A stretch of 64,000 bases of DNA, taken from the NCBI RefSeq assembly GCF_943169845.1, contig NZ_CALPBW010000001.1, positions 124,001 to 188,000 on the forward strand, given 5' to 3'. Source of the stretch: Peptoniphilus rachelemmaiella. GTDB lineage: Bacteria; Bacillota; Clostridia; Tissierellales; Peptoniphilaceae. How positions within the stretch are numbered: position 1 is the stretch's first letter; each line of letters opens with the position of its first letter. This document shows positions 8,468-16,742 of this stretch, one piece after another. The position numbers and the translations under genes are program-made. The notes beneath the pieces were generated by a model, which had not been told where the DNA came from, ran no database searches, and saw only the letters and a list, made by a program, of their open reading frames with translations.

Positions 8468-8717
8468 ATTTTCTGTTTTTTACTGCATTCACGATCCACA
8501 GCAAAATCACGGAGCCGATGACGGCGATGATCAGGCTGTAGAGGTTGAAGCCGGACACTTTGCCCATGTGGAAGACGTTGCTTGCAATGAAGCCGCCGAT
8601 GAAGGATCCGACGATCCCGGTGACGATGTTTGCTACAGCGCCCATGGATTCGTCTTTGCCCATGATCTTGCTTGCGATCCAGCCGGCCAATGCGCCGAAA
8701 ATTAACCAAAATAACAT
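8466..8717 (-). CDS. GlsB/YeaQ/YmgE family small membrane protein
   Basis: This 83-residue protein has three hydrophobic segments and the family's glycine pattern: MLFWLIFGALAGWIASKIMG, then GAVANIVTGIVGSFIGGFIAS, then a C-terminal membrane helix ending VNAVKNRK. The family (transglycosylase-associated proteins, stress-linked in several bacteria) has no firmly established biochemical role. AAAGGAG precedes the ATG. It is monocistronic, with its own terminator. Confidence 0.9.
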   Translation of the reverse strand: MLFWLIFGALAGWIASKIMGKDESMGAVANIVTGIVGSFIGGFIASNVFHMGKVSGFNLYSLIIAVIGSVILLWIVNAVKNRK

Positions 8718-8812
8718 GAAAGATCTCCTTTCGAATGAGTCCTAATAATGATGTTATTTTATACTTACCCGCGCTTGTAAAAATTATTCAGTGAGGAGAA
8801 AAGTATTTGCAG

Positions 8813-10618
8813 TTAAATTTCTTTTCCTTCAAATTGGCTGTGGTAGAGTGCGTAGTATTCGCCTTTCTTCGCCATGAGGCTCTCGTGATCGCCTTGTTCC
8901 ACGATGTTTCCGTCTTTTAAGACGAGGATTACATCGGCGCCGACGATGGTGGAGAGGCGGTGGGCGATGACGAAGTTGGTGCGGCCGTGCATGAGGCGGT
9001 CCATGGCTTTTTGGATGAGTTTTTCCGTGCGGGTGTCCACGGAGCTGGTGGCTTCGTCTAAGATCAGAATGTCGGGATCGGAGATGAGGGCACGAGCGAT
9101 GGTTAAAAGTTGGCGCTGGCCTTGGGAGATTTCCGATCCGGATTCGGTGATGATTTCGTCGTAGCCATTGGGCAGGGTGCGGATGAAGTTGTCCGCATAG
9201 GTGGCCTTGGCGGCGGCGAGGATTTCGCCTTCGGTGGCGCCTTCTTTGCCGTAGGCGATATTGTCTTTAATGGAGCCTGTGAAGAGCCAGGTGTCTTGAA
9301 GCACCATGCCGAAGTGGCGGCGCAGATCGTCGCGGGTGAGGCGGTGAATGTCCACGCCGTCGACGGAAATGCTGCCGTGATCGGGCTCGTAGAAGCGCAT
9401 TAAAAGGTTGATAAGGGTGGTTTTTCCCGCGCCGGTGGGCCCGACGATGGCCACGGTCTCGCCGGGGTTCACGTGGAGGGAGAAGTCGTCGATGACCACT
9501 TGGTTTTTCTCGTAGCCGAAGCGCAGGTGATCGAAGGTGACTTCGCCTTTTAATTCTTTCAGGACGGTGGTGTCGTCGGTCTGCGCCTCTTCTTCCCCAT
9601 CGAGGACGCGGAAAATGCGGTCGGCGGCGGAGATGGCCGATTGCAGGGCCCCCACCACTTCCGCCATGCCGCTGATGGGTTGATTGAGTTTTCTCGAGTA
9701 TTGGAAGAAGGCCTGTATGGCGCCCAGAGTAATGGCGCCGTTTAAGACCAAGAAGCCGCCGAAGACGGCGATGGCCACGTAGCCCAAGTTGGAGATGAAG
9801 CCCATAAGGGGCATGATTTCGCTGCTGATAAACTGGGCCATGTAGGCGTTGGCGTAGAGGGCGTCGTTAATTTCATTAAATTCATGGATGGCGCGGTCTT
9901 CGAAGGTGAAGCTCTTCACCACTTCCTGGGCGGAGATGATCTCTTCCATGTAGCCGTCTACCCGGCCCATGTCGTGGCTCTTGGCGCGAAAGTAGCGCTG
10001 GCTGAGGCCGGCGATTTTCGCCGTGACAAAGGCGCTTACCGGAAGTACGATCAAGGAAATGATCGTGAGCCGGGGCTCGATGTAAACCATCATGGCCAAG
10101 GTGCCTAATATGGTGACCACGGCGCTGATGATTTGGGCGATGTTTTGCCGCATATTGTTCACCACGGATTCCATGTCGTTGGTCATGCGGGAAAGGAGGT
10201 CGCCGACGGTGAAGCGGTCCAAATAGGCCACGGGGAGGCGCTGAATTTTTTCGGAAAATTCTTTACGCAGGGTAAAGACGGTTTTCTGGGTGATCTTCAC
10301 GAGGATGCGGCCCCGGAAGAAGTAGAAAATCGAGGAGGTTACATACATGGCGAGGAGGATGGCCGCGATGCGGTTTAAATAACCGTAGTCGATGCCCGCC
10401 CCCGCCTTCACGGAATCGTAGATGTTCGTGATCCCCAGGCCCAAAATCCAGGGCGTGAAGATGTCGATGATGGTGGCCGTGGCCGTAAAGAGAATGGCCA
10501 GGACCATGGGCAGTTTGTCTTGATTTAAATAGCCGATGAGCCGCTTCATAATGCGGCGGCTGTCGGCGCTTCGAAGACTCCGTCGGTCCCGCTCCGTAAC
10601 GCCTTTGAGTCTAGGCAT
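8813..10618 (-). CDS. Heterodimeric ABC exporter, catalytically competent half-transporter
   Basis: This 601-residue protein has an ABC type-1 transmembrane domain (about 30-330) followed by a nucleotide-binding domain. The latter has Walker A GPTGAGKTT, signature ISQGQRQLL, Walker B ILILDEATSSVD with the catalytic Glu, and switch His in VIAHRLSTI. This is the pattern of the TM288/BmrD/LmrD-type partner with a consensus catalytic site. It overlaps the 3' end of the partner gene by eight bases. A basic extension of about 23 residues precedes MKRLIGYL, where an alternative internal start is possible. The substrate (drug, lipid or peptide) is unknown. Confidence 0.92.
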   Translation of the reverse strand: MPRLKGVTERDRRSLRSADSRRIMKRLIGYLNQDKLPMVLAILFTATATIIDIFTPWILGLGITNIYDSVKAGAGIDYGYLNRIAAILLAMYVTSSIFYFFRGRILVKITQKTVFTLRKEFSEKIQRLPVAYLDRFTVGDLLSRMTNDMESVVNNMRQNIAQIISAVVTILGTLAMMVYIEPRLTIISLIVLPVSAFVTAKIAGLSQRYFRAKSHDMGRVDGYMEEIISAQEVVKSFTFEDRAIHEFNEINDALYANAYMAQFISSEIMPLMGFISNLGYVAIAVFGGFLVLNGAITLGAIQAFFQYSRKLNQPISGMAEVVGALQSAISAADRIFRVLDGEEEAQTDDTTVLKELKGEVTFDHLRFGYEKNQVVIDDFSLHVNPGETVAIVGPTGAGKTTLINLLMRFYEPDHGSISVDGVDIHRLTRDDLRRHFGMVLQDTWLFTGSIKDNIAYGKEGATEGEILAAAKATYADNFIRTLPNGYDEIITESGSEISQGQRQLLTIARALISDPDILILDEATSSVDTRTEKLIQKAMDRLMHGRTNFVIAHRLSTIVGADVILVLKDGNIVEQGDHESLMAKKGEYYALYHSQFEGKEI

Positions 10619-12332
10619 AGAGCACCTCCTCTCCCAATTGAGAGGCGGCGATTTCCCGGTACAGGGTGGAGGATTTCATAAGCTCCTCGTGGGTGCCTCG
10701 GGAGACGATTTTGCCGTCGTCCAGAACCAGAATTTCGTCGCAGTCCAACACCGTCATGACCCGCTGGGCCACGATGAGGGTGGCGGTGTGCTCCGTCATG
10801 GGGGCCAGGGCGCGGCGCAGGGCCTTGTCCGTTTGAAAGTCCAGGGCGGAAAAGGCGTCGTCGAAGAGAAGCACCTCAGGCGCTTTCGCCAACGCCCGCG
10901 CGATGGAGAGGCGCTGTTTCTGTCCGCCGGAGAGGTTTTTCCCCGTTTGAGACACGATGGCATCGACGCCCTCTTCCATGCCGTGAACGAAGTCCTTCGC
11001 CTGGGCGATGGAAAGGTAGCGATCCGCCTCTTCGTCGGTTAAGGGCATATCGTGGGATAGGCCGATGTTTTCCCGCACGCTCCTTAAAAGCAGCATGGCC
11101 TTTTGAGGTGCATAGCCCATGCGGCTGCGCAGGTCTTTGGCGGAAAGGTCTTCGATGTTCACGCCGTTTAAGCGGATTTCGCCGCCGGAGACGTGGTAGA
11201 AGCGGTGGATGAGCTTTAAGATCGTGCTCTTGCCGCTGCCCGTGCCGCCGATTATGGCGACTTTTTGCCCGGCCTTCACTTCAAAGGAAACGTCCGACAA
11301 CACGGGCCGCTCCGCCCCGGGATAGGCAAAGCTCACGTGGTCGAAGACGAGAGAGGTTTCTCCGCCATCCGGTAGAGAGGCCTTCACATTTTCCTTGGCC
11401 GGCGGCGTTTGGAGGACTTCCACGATGCGGTCGTAGGCGGCCTTGGCATTGGGGTACATGGCGAAGAGCATGGCAAACATACTGAGGCCAAACATGATTT
11501 GCACCACGTATTGGATAAAGGCCATAAGATCTCCCACTTCCATGGCATTGGCATGGATGCGGCCTGCGCCGAAGAAGAGAACGGCAACCATGGTAAAATT
11601 AAAGATCAAATTAAAGGCGGGAAGCATGGTAATGAGGTAGTTGTTTACCTGCTCCGAGGTGCGGCGCATGGACCGATTCACCTCGTCGAAGCGGCGATCT
11701 TCGTAGCTTTCCTTGCGGAAGGCCCGGATCACCCGAATCCCCGTGAGCCGTTCCCGGAAACGGAGATTGATCTCGTCCATGAGTTCGCGAATGCGGCGGA
11801 AGCAGGGAATGGATGCACGGGCGATGGCCATGACCACGGCGAGAAGCATGGGGGCGCAGAACAAAATAATGGCGGAAAGCTTCACGTCGGTGGTAAGGCA
11901 CATGTAGGTGGCGCCGAGAAACATAAGGGGCGCGCGAACCAGGGGGCGAAGGGCCACCACGGCCATGCGCTCCAGCTGACTGATGTCGTCGGTGGCGCGA
12001 GTTAAAATCGAGGGGGCGCCGAAGGTCTCGAAGGAGGGAAAATCCAGAGAGAGCACGTGGGCAAAGAGGCCGCTGCGTAGGTCGCGGGCAAAGCCCATGG
12101 AAATCTTCGCCGCCATGAGCCCCGCCACCGTCATTAACAGCACCGACAGTGCGGCGAGTCCGATCATGGCCAGGCCTTTATGGATGATTAGAGGCACATC
12201 GCCTCGCAACACCCCGGCGTCCACAATGTGGCTCATGAGCCGCGGCAGGTAAAGATCCGCCAAAATACTCAGGGCGATAAGCAACACTTCGCCGACAATT
12301 AAGGGTATATAGGGTTTAATGTATTGTTTCAT
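10611..12332 (-). CDS. Heterodimeric ABC exporter, degenerate-site half-transporter
   Basis: This 573-residue half-transporter has a transmembrane domain followed by an ATPase with Walker A GGTGSGKST and signature LSGGQKQRL. The Walker B ends LLFDDAFSALD, with Asp in place of the catalytic Glu, and the switch loop is VAQRV, with Gln in place of His. These two substitutions mark the TM287/BmrC-type subunit of heterodimeric exporters. The start MKQYIKPY is chosen because GGATGGTG lies just upstream; an in-frame start 21 codons earlier would overlap the divergent gene's leader. It is the first gene of a two-gene operon. Confidence 0.92.
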   Translation of the reverse strand: MKQYIKPYIPLIVGEVLLIALSILADLYLPRLMSHIVDAGVLRGDVPLIIHKGLAMIGLAALSVLLMTVAGLMAAKISMGFARDLRSGLFAHVLSLDFPSFETFGAPSILTRATDDISQLERMAVVALRPLVRAPLMFLGATYMCLTTDVKLSAIILFCAPMLLAVVMAIARASIPCFRRIRELMDEINLRFRERLTGIRVIRAFRKESYEDRRFDEVNRSMRRTSEQVNNYLITMLPAFNLIFNFTMVAVLFFGAGRIHANAMEVGDLMAFIQYVVQIMFGLSMFAMLFAMYPNAKAAYDRIVEVLQTPPAKENVKASLPDGGETSLVFDHVSFAYPGAERPVLSDVSFEVKAGQKVAIIGGTGSGKSTILKLIHRFYHVSGGEIRLNGVNIEDLSAKDLRSRMGYAPQKAMLLLRSVRENIGLSHDMPLTDEEADRYLSIAQAKDFVHGMEEGVDAIVSQTGKNLSGGQKQRLSIARALAKAPEVLLFDDAFSALDFQTDKALRRALAPMTEHTATLIVAQRVMTVLDCDEILVLDDGKIVSRGTHEELMKSSTLYREIAASQLGEEVLYA

Positions 12333-12395
12333 TTCACCATCCTTTTCAAAAAAACGCTTATCTATTATACCTACCCGAAAAGAAAGGTCGTACAC

Positions 12396-12953
12396 ATGAA
12401 GACCCTGGCCGCCTTAAAACACAAAAACTTCATCGACGTAGACGGAGGCTACGGCTTCGATCAAAGCCTGCTTCGAGAAAAGAGCGCCTACGCGGCGGAT
12501 CGGGCCTGCGGCATCGCCGCCTTGGCCAACCTTATCGCCTACACCGAAGGCAAACGACGAATAGACAGAGGCGCGGCCCTGAAGCTTATGGGCGAGATCC
12601 TCCGCTTCGCCCCGCCGAGACCTTGGGGCATCGCCGCCGGGGGCATCCTCATTAGAGCCATGGGCCCCATGGGGAGGAAATACAAAGCGGAATTTCTAAA
12701 ACCCCGCGCCACCGATGAAGAGATCAAAGGATTTCTCCTTCGTGCGCTAAATGGTGATTGCCCCGTGGCCCTTTTGAATACCAATCACCCCCATAAAGCC
12801 TTTCGCTATCATTGGGTGACCATTACGGAGCTGGTGGAAGACGAGGGCGAGGTGTATGTGCGGTTTTCCTCCTGGGGGAGGCGGTATAAAATGCGGTTTG
12901 AAGAGCTGTTTGTGCGAGGAATGATGTATAGGAGGATGTTTTTTATAAAATAG
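12396..12953 (+). CDS. Small C39/papain-like fold protein, function unknown
   Basis: This 185-residue protein has no signal peptide. ADRACGIAALANL places a candidate nucleophile Cys38 at the start of a helix, as in C39-like peptidases. FRYHWVTI places a candidate His139, and FSSWGRRYKM about 20 residues on resembles the NSWG region of papain-like folds, with Ser at the Asn position. It is divergent from the exporter operon with a short intergenic gap, so it could mature or degrade an exported peptide, but that is only inference. AAAGG precedes the ATG. Confidence 0.6.
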   Translation: MKTLAALKHKNFIDVDGGYGFDQSLLREKSAYAADRACGIAALANLIAYTEGKRRIDRGAALKLMGEILRFAPPRPWGIAAGGILIRAMGPMGRKYKAEFLKPRATDEEIKGFLLRALNGDCPVALLNTNHPHKAFRYHWVTITELVEDEGEVYVRFSSWGRRYKMRFEELFVRGMMYRRMFFIK

Positions 12954-12966
12954 TTTTTTTCTTTTG

Positions 12967-13047
12967 TTCTCGCACACCGCTTATCCCTGCTTTCAGGGAC
13001 ACTTAAATTTTGCGTGTCGCGATTTTTTTGAAAAAGGTGTGCGAGAA
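12967..13047. repeat. Large intergenic hairpin with 12-bp perfect arms
   Basis: TTCTCGCACACC (12967-12978) pairs perfectly with GGTGTGCGAGAA (13036-13047). Inside lies a second hairpin TCCCTG-CTTT-CAGGGA. No strong T run follows, so it is not a standard terminator. Blocks of the left arm recur at 6742-6815. Confidence 0.55.
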
Positions 13048-13114
13048 GTGCGAGGAAATGATGTGCCTATAGTGTAGGTCACCCAATCTCAGTGGTTTAG
13101 AAGGCATCGGTCGC

Positions 13115-13143
13115 TTGTAGTTTTGTTGGTGGTATGCTACGCT
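13115..13143 (+). promoter_or_regulatory. Candidate promoter for SLH-CAP protein
   Basis: TTGTAG and TACGCT are 17 bases apart, and a TG one base before the -10 gives an extended -10. It lies 25 bases upstream of the start codon. Matches are moderate. Confidence 0.4.
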
Positions 13144-13167
13144 GATTTCAGTATAAAGGAGGAATAT

Positions 13168-14376
13168 ATGAAGAAATGGTGTAAATTTTTGGCGGCGCTC
13201 ATGCTGGCCACCTCTCTTTTGACTCCGAGCCCTGTCCGGGCAGAGGGTCGCAATGATAAGATCAATGTCCTAAAAAGTGAAGGGTTGGTGACAGGCTATC
13301 CCGACGGCAGTCTGGGCCTTGAGCGACCCATTAGCCGTGGGGAGGTTTCCGCGCTTTTAATTCGCATGACGGGCAACAAGGTCAAGGGGCACGGGGCGCA
13401 GGTGTTTAAGGATGTGCCTTCGAGCCACTGGGCAAGCGGCTATGTCGAAGCCGCCGCCCGCCTGAAAAATCCCCAAGGGGTTTCGGCCATTATCGGCTAT
13501 CCCGACGGCACCTTCCGACCGGAAAACCCCGTCACCAATGCCGAGATGATGAAAATGCTGACGGTGGCGGCAAAGAAAGGGCTGACGCAGGCAGATGCAA
13601 AGGGCGCCGAATGGCCCATGTCGTGGATCCGCTGGGCGGAAGAATTAGGCATCGTCGGCGCAGGCAGTGATGTCGGCCCGTTGGACGTGAAAGCACCTGC
13701 CACGCGAGGCGATGTGTTTGTCATGATTTACAATGCGGGCGAAAAGGTGAAGCCGCGCAGTGAGAGCCCCTCTCGCCCGGCGACCAAACAACCCGCCCCC
13801 GCAAATCCCCCGCAGCCGGCGAGGCCTTCAGCAGGCAATGAATTTGCTTCCTTTAACAGCGGCAAAACCTTCGACCACGAAAAGTTTAACCGAGAATTTA
13901 TGGCATTAATCAATGCAGATCGCACCAAGCGTGGCCTCGTGCCATTAAAATGGGGCGACGACTTAACCCCCGGCGCCACCGCGCGGGTGGAGGAACTTCT
14001 GAAAAACGGCTCCATCGACGTCAACGGCCAAGACCACGTGCGCCTCGACGGAAGCAGTTGGACCACGGCCTTTAATTACATTCGCCCGAAATCGGGAACC
14101 ACCATGTTCGGTGAAAATTTGGCTGAAATCATCCACATGTCCAACGATCGGATCGGAAAAAAGAGCCGCCTTTTCATGACCGACGAACAGGCCCTTGCGA
14201 AGAATTTCTATCGCATGTGGTGGGATTCCCCCGGCCACCGCGCCAATATGATGGAGCCGACCTTTCGCTACATGAATCTGCAAGTTCGCGTCGGCGACTA
14301 CGCCCAACTTCAAAAACCCGGGAAAAACACCGTGTACTTCGTCGGGACCACCCATTTCCGCGGAGAATATCATTAA
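13168..14376 (+). CDS. SLH-domain secreted protein with CAP (SCP/PR-1) domain
   Basis: This 402-residue protein starts with ATG behind AAAGGAGG. A signal peptide (MKKWCKFLAALMLATSLLT..VRA) leads into two clear SLH units and a weaker third; YPDG motifs mark the first two, which have SRGE and TNAE where the canonical motif is TRAE. SLH domains bind pyruvylated secondary cell-wall polymers. A Pro-rich linker (about 205-235) precedes a CAP domain from FNREFMALINADRTKRG, with ENLAEI and a WWDSPGHRANMM block carrying the conserved His. CAP proteins occur as surface and spore-coat proteins with varied roles. The weak SLH motifs may reduce binding. Confidence 0.9.
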   Translation: MKKWCKFLAALMLATSLLTPSPVRAEGRNDKINVLKSEGLVTGYPDGSLGLERPISRGEVSALLIRMTGNKVKGHGAQVFKDVPSSHWASGYVEAAARLKNPQGVSAIIGYPDGTFRPENPVTNAEMMKMLTVAAKKGLTQADAKGAEWPMSWIRWAEELGIVGAGSDVGPLDVKAPATRGDVFVMIYNAGEKVKPRSESPSRPATKQPAPANPPQPARPSAGNEFASFNSGKTFDHEKFNREFMALINADRTKRGLVPLKWGDDLTPGATARVEELLKNGSIDVNGQDHVRLDGSSWTTAFNYIRPKSGTTMFGENLAEIIHMSNDRIGKKSRLFMTDEQALAKNFYRMWWDSPGHRANMMEPTFRYMNLQVRVGDYAQLQKPGKNTVYFVGTTHFRGEYH

Positions 14377-14475
14377 ATAAGGGCGGCCGCTTTTTCGGAA
14401 ACGAGCCATAGGCCGCACCCTGAGATGAGCAGAAAAGAAAACGAAACGAAACAAAGGGCTGATTTGGAGGTCGCC

Positions 14476-14967
14476 ATGTATCGTCTTTACGCAAAGCAGA
14501 AAGTATTAAAACTCGAAGATCACTACGCCGTCACCGACGAGTCGGAAACGCCGGTCTACTATATTGACCAAAACCTGAAATTTTTCGGCTTCGACGTCCG
14601 CGTCTCGGACAGTGAGAAAAAGCCGCTGTTTTCCGTGGAACAGGAGCTTATGCACCTGCTGCCCACCTACCATGTGTATTTCGAAAACGGCGAGGTCATA
14701 GACATCAAGGCCCGCTTCGCCCTCTTCAGAAAGAAAATCGACATTACCTACGAGGGGAAAACTCTGCGCCTCGAGGGCGACATCCTTTCTTGGGACTTTC
14801 GAATATTAGATGATGCGGACCGAGAAGTGGCCGCCATCGAGAAAAAAGTCTTCGCTTGGGGCGACACCTTCGTCATCGACGTCATCGACGACGCCTACGC
14901 CGATGTGGCCGTGGCCATGATGATCGTCGTGGATCATATCATCGATATGGAGCAGAATAGCCATTAG
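14476..14967 (+). CDS. LURP-one-related (LOR/YxjI-like) protein
   Basis: This 163-residue cytosolic protein has the LURP-one/tubby-like beta-strand pattern: MYRLYAKQKVLKLEDHYAVTDESETPVYYI, FGFDVRVSD, EQELMHLLPTYHVY, and RLEGDILSWDFRILD, ending in a hydrophobic helix with many Val/Met. The family's function in bacteria is unknown. The start at 14476 is chosen for GGAGG seven bases upstream; an in-frame ATG at 14425 has no such site. It is followed by a strong terminator. Confidence 0.85.
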   Translation: MYRLYAKQKVLKLEDHYAVTDESETPVYYIDQNLKFFGFDVRVSDSEKKPLFSVEQELMHLLPTYHVYFENGEVIDIKARFALFRKKIDITYEGKTLRLEGDILSWDFRILDDADREVAAIEKKVFAWGDTFVIDVIDDAYADVAVAMMIVVDHIIDMEQNSH

Positions 14968-14988
14968 GCTATAGCCAATAAAGAAAGT

Positions 14989-15038
14989 GAGTTGTGAACC
15001 CGTTGCCGCTTTAGCAATGGGTTCACAACTCTTTTTTT
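14989..15038 (+). terminator. Intrinsic terminator after LURP-one-like gene
   Basis: GAGTTGTGAACCC pairs with GGGTTCACAACTC, with an inner TTGC/GCAA pairing, followed by seven T. Confidence 0.9.
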
Positions 15039-15347
15039 GCAAAAAAAGCAATGCAGACTAAAGGTTGCGAGGCATTACGACGCCCTATCCGTTTCGAACA
15101 AGCACCGGCGCCTCGAGCCGGCGCAAGAGGGTATCTGATCTTCCGGCGACGCACCTCGCTCGTCGGAATAGGTTATGAGAAGGGGATGGGCCTCAAAACC
15201 ACGAAAGAAATAATTTTAAGGAAATAGAAAAACCAATCTAAAATGATCGGCCGCAAAAAAGCAATAAAGTATGAAAGTAAAATCCTGTAGATCACATACA
15301 AATGGCGTAAATTCAAGGATAAAAGGCAAAATGGAGGGGCAGATCGC
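15039..15347. other. Non-coding region upstream of surface-protein island
   Basis: No convincing gene is seen. It contains small GC-rich inverted repeats (CCGGC/GCCGG near 15105-15121; TTCCGGCGACG/CGTCGGAA near 15140-15170) and a copy of the dispersed repeat at about 15181-15232. Confidence 0.5.
15181..15232 (+). repeat. Dispersed intergenic repeat, partial copy
   Basis: GGGCCTCAAAACC, then ATTTTAAGGAAATAGAAAAA, aligns with the right arm beside the IS (GGGTTTCAAAACC, then ATTTTAAGCGAAATAGAAAA) in the same orientation, with similar spacing. Confidence 0.6.
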
Positions 15348-15376
15348 TTGACAGGGGAATGGTCTAACTATAATAT
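15348..15376 (+). promoter_or_regulatory. Strong sigma-A-type promoter for adhesin 1
   Basis: A consensus TTGACA is followed after 17 bases by TAATAT (overlapping TATAAT at 15369). It lies about 245 bases upstream of the start codon, implying a long 5' leader. Confidence 0.8.
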
Positions 15377-15620
15377 AGCTATATAGATTTATTTTTCATC
15401 AAACCAAAAATTAAAAAAATTTTTTCCTTCCCTGTCGAGGGTAAAGAAACGGAGGAATCCGCGGCTCCCTATTTAAAGACAGTGATTGATGGTTTGATTG
15501 GAACATGACATTGAAGAAAGATGAAAGGAGAGGGTACTGAGAGCAAGGAGATCATAACCAATCGCGGAGCACCTATATAGCAAACGTTATTACAATAGCT
15601 TATCAATGAAAGGATAAATT
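15377..15620 (+). other. Long 5' leader of adhesin 1
   Basis: About 240 non-coding bases separate the promoter from the adhesin start. It includes an A/T-rich palindromic run (AAAAAAATTTTTT near 15415) and purine-rich stretches, with no clear ORF or recognised riboswitch. Confidence 0.4.
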
Positions 15621-16742
15621 ATGCACGATTCAATGAGTACCTACTCAAGACGCTTACTTGCATTGGTTCTGGCAATGGTGATGGTGATCACCATGATTCC
15701 ATTTGGCGTTTTCGCAAACGGCAATACGGGCCAAAATCAAGCAGGCGACGAAAGCGCGACGCCACCCAATACCTCATCCCGTGCCGTGGATGCCGAAGGT
15801 AAACCCCTGGTAGACTGGGATAAAAGTGCCGGAGAAGGTCGTGATGACGGCTCAGCCTATTGGTCGCTACCGTCAGGCGTGAACATCATCAACGCCCACA
15901 ACTCTCCGGAAGTGATAAACACTTTTGGTTTCACCTACCTAGGCAAATACCTAGACGATCAAGGACGTATCGTACTTAAGTTCGACATCGGACACAGAGC
16001 CATGGCTGACTCCGGTGTGTGGAAAAAATATGTCATGCGCTTCCCAAAAGAACTTTACAATGCTATCGATACAGATGCGTCGTTTGTTCTATGGAAGCAA
16101 ACCGAAACCTATCGAATCGACAACTTCGATAGATTCGAAACCACGACCGTAAGAGAGCAAACTGCCTATACCTATCAGTTCCCATATAGAAACTTCGGTG
16201 CCCAATACGGTCACAGAGAAGTAAACGTCGTTTTAAAGAAGGACGTCAACTGGGAAAAGGACTTTGCGGGCAAATCACAAGTAGTACAACTTAGACTATA
16301 TAGTGATAACAATAATAACTTGAAGATGTTCTCCACATCAGCCAGAGGCGCAGACAAACAGTACACATCCTTCGGTTACAACACCCATACAAAGACGGCA
16401 GTTGTAGGCGATCTTTCAAAACGTCCTGGCGACCTTGTAGAATCAACTACTGCATCAATGAGAAGTCTTTATGATGACGTATTCCACACAGCCGACTCAA
16501 CATTGCAGCTAGATAGAGAAAATAAAAAAGTAAGGATAATATATAACGTTGCAAAGGGATATACTGATAGTGCAGACTATAAGATGTATGGTGAAGATAT
16601 CGGCCTACGTCAAACCCTTGACCCGGACTTTGTACGCTACCTTGATTTATCAAAACCGGATACAAAGATCGGTACCTACCAACTTTTCTATCCAAACGAA
16701 AAAAATATGGTGAACCCATTGATATCTTTGCAAAGGACCTAA
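15621..16742 (+). CDS. Giant surface adhesin 1, N-terminal part (frameshifted)
   Basis: This frame encodes a signal peptide (RRLLALVLAMVMVITMIPFGVFA) and about 330 residues of a secreted head region, then stops at 16740 after about 13 out-of-frame residues. Protein-like sequence continues without a break in the -1 frame (NEKKYGEPIDIFAKDLNGV). The switch falls in a run of seven A at 16699-16705. The intact product would be about 1,885 residues and end at 21277. The head resembles those of adhesins 3 and 4. AAAGGA lies upstream of the ATG. The break may be a phase-variable off state, a mutation, a sequencing error or, less likely, programmed frameshifting. Confidence 0.8.
   Translation: MHDSMSTYSRRLLALVLAMVMVITMIPFGVFANGNTGQNQAGDESATPPNTSSRAVDAEGKPLVDWDKSAGEGRDDGSAYWSLPSGVNIINAHNSPEVINTFGFTYLGKYLDDQGRIVLKFDIGHRAMADSGVWKKYVMRFPKELYNAIDTDASFVLWKQTETYRIDNFDRFETTTVREQTAYTYQFPYRNFGAQYGHREVNVVLKKDVNWEKDFAGKSQVVQLRLYSDNNNNLKMFSTSARGADKQYTSFGYNTHTKTAVVGDLSKRPGDLVESTTASMRSLYDDVFHTADSTLQLDRENKKVRIIYNVAKGYTDSADYKMYGEDIGLRQTLDPDFVRYLDLSKPDTKIGTYQLFYPNEKNMVNPLISLQRT
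16699..16705 (+). other. A7 homopolymer at adhesin 1 frameshift
   Basis: Seven A span codons GAA AAA AAT; one extra A (or a -1 slip on A-AAA-AAT) restores the long reading frame. No Shine-Dalgarno-like stimulator or clear downstream stem was found, so slipped-strand variation or an error is more likely than programmed recoding. Confidence 0.7.

Noticed and set aside
8289..8705. Plus-strand open frame of 138 codons near the IS
   Set aside because: It overlaps the repeat arm, the terminator and the GlsB-like gene antisense, and has no start signal.
8813..12332. Two independent homodimeric ABC exporters
   Set aside because: The complementary degenerate (Asp/Gln) and intact (Glu/His) catalytic residues and overlapping genes indicate one heterodimer.
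16699..16706. Programmed -1 ribosomal frameshifting in adhesin 1
   Set aside because: The A-AAA-AAT heptamer is present, but no upstream Shine-Dalgarno-like stimulator or downstream stem or pseudoknot was found; an indel in the A tract is the simpler reading.
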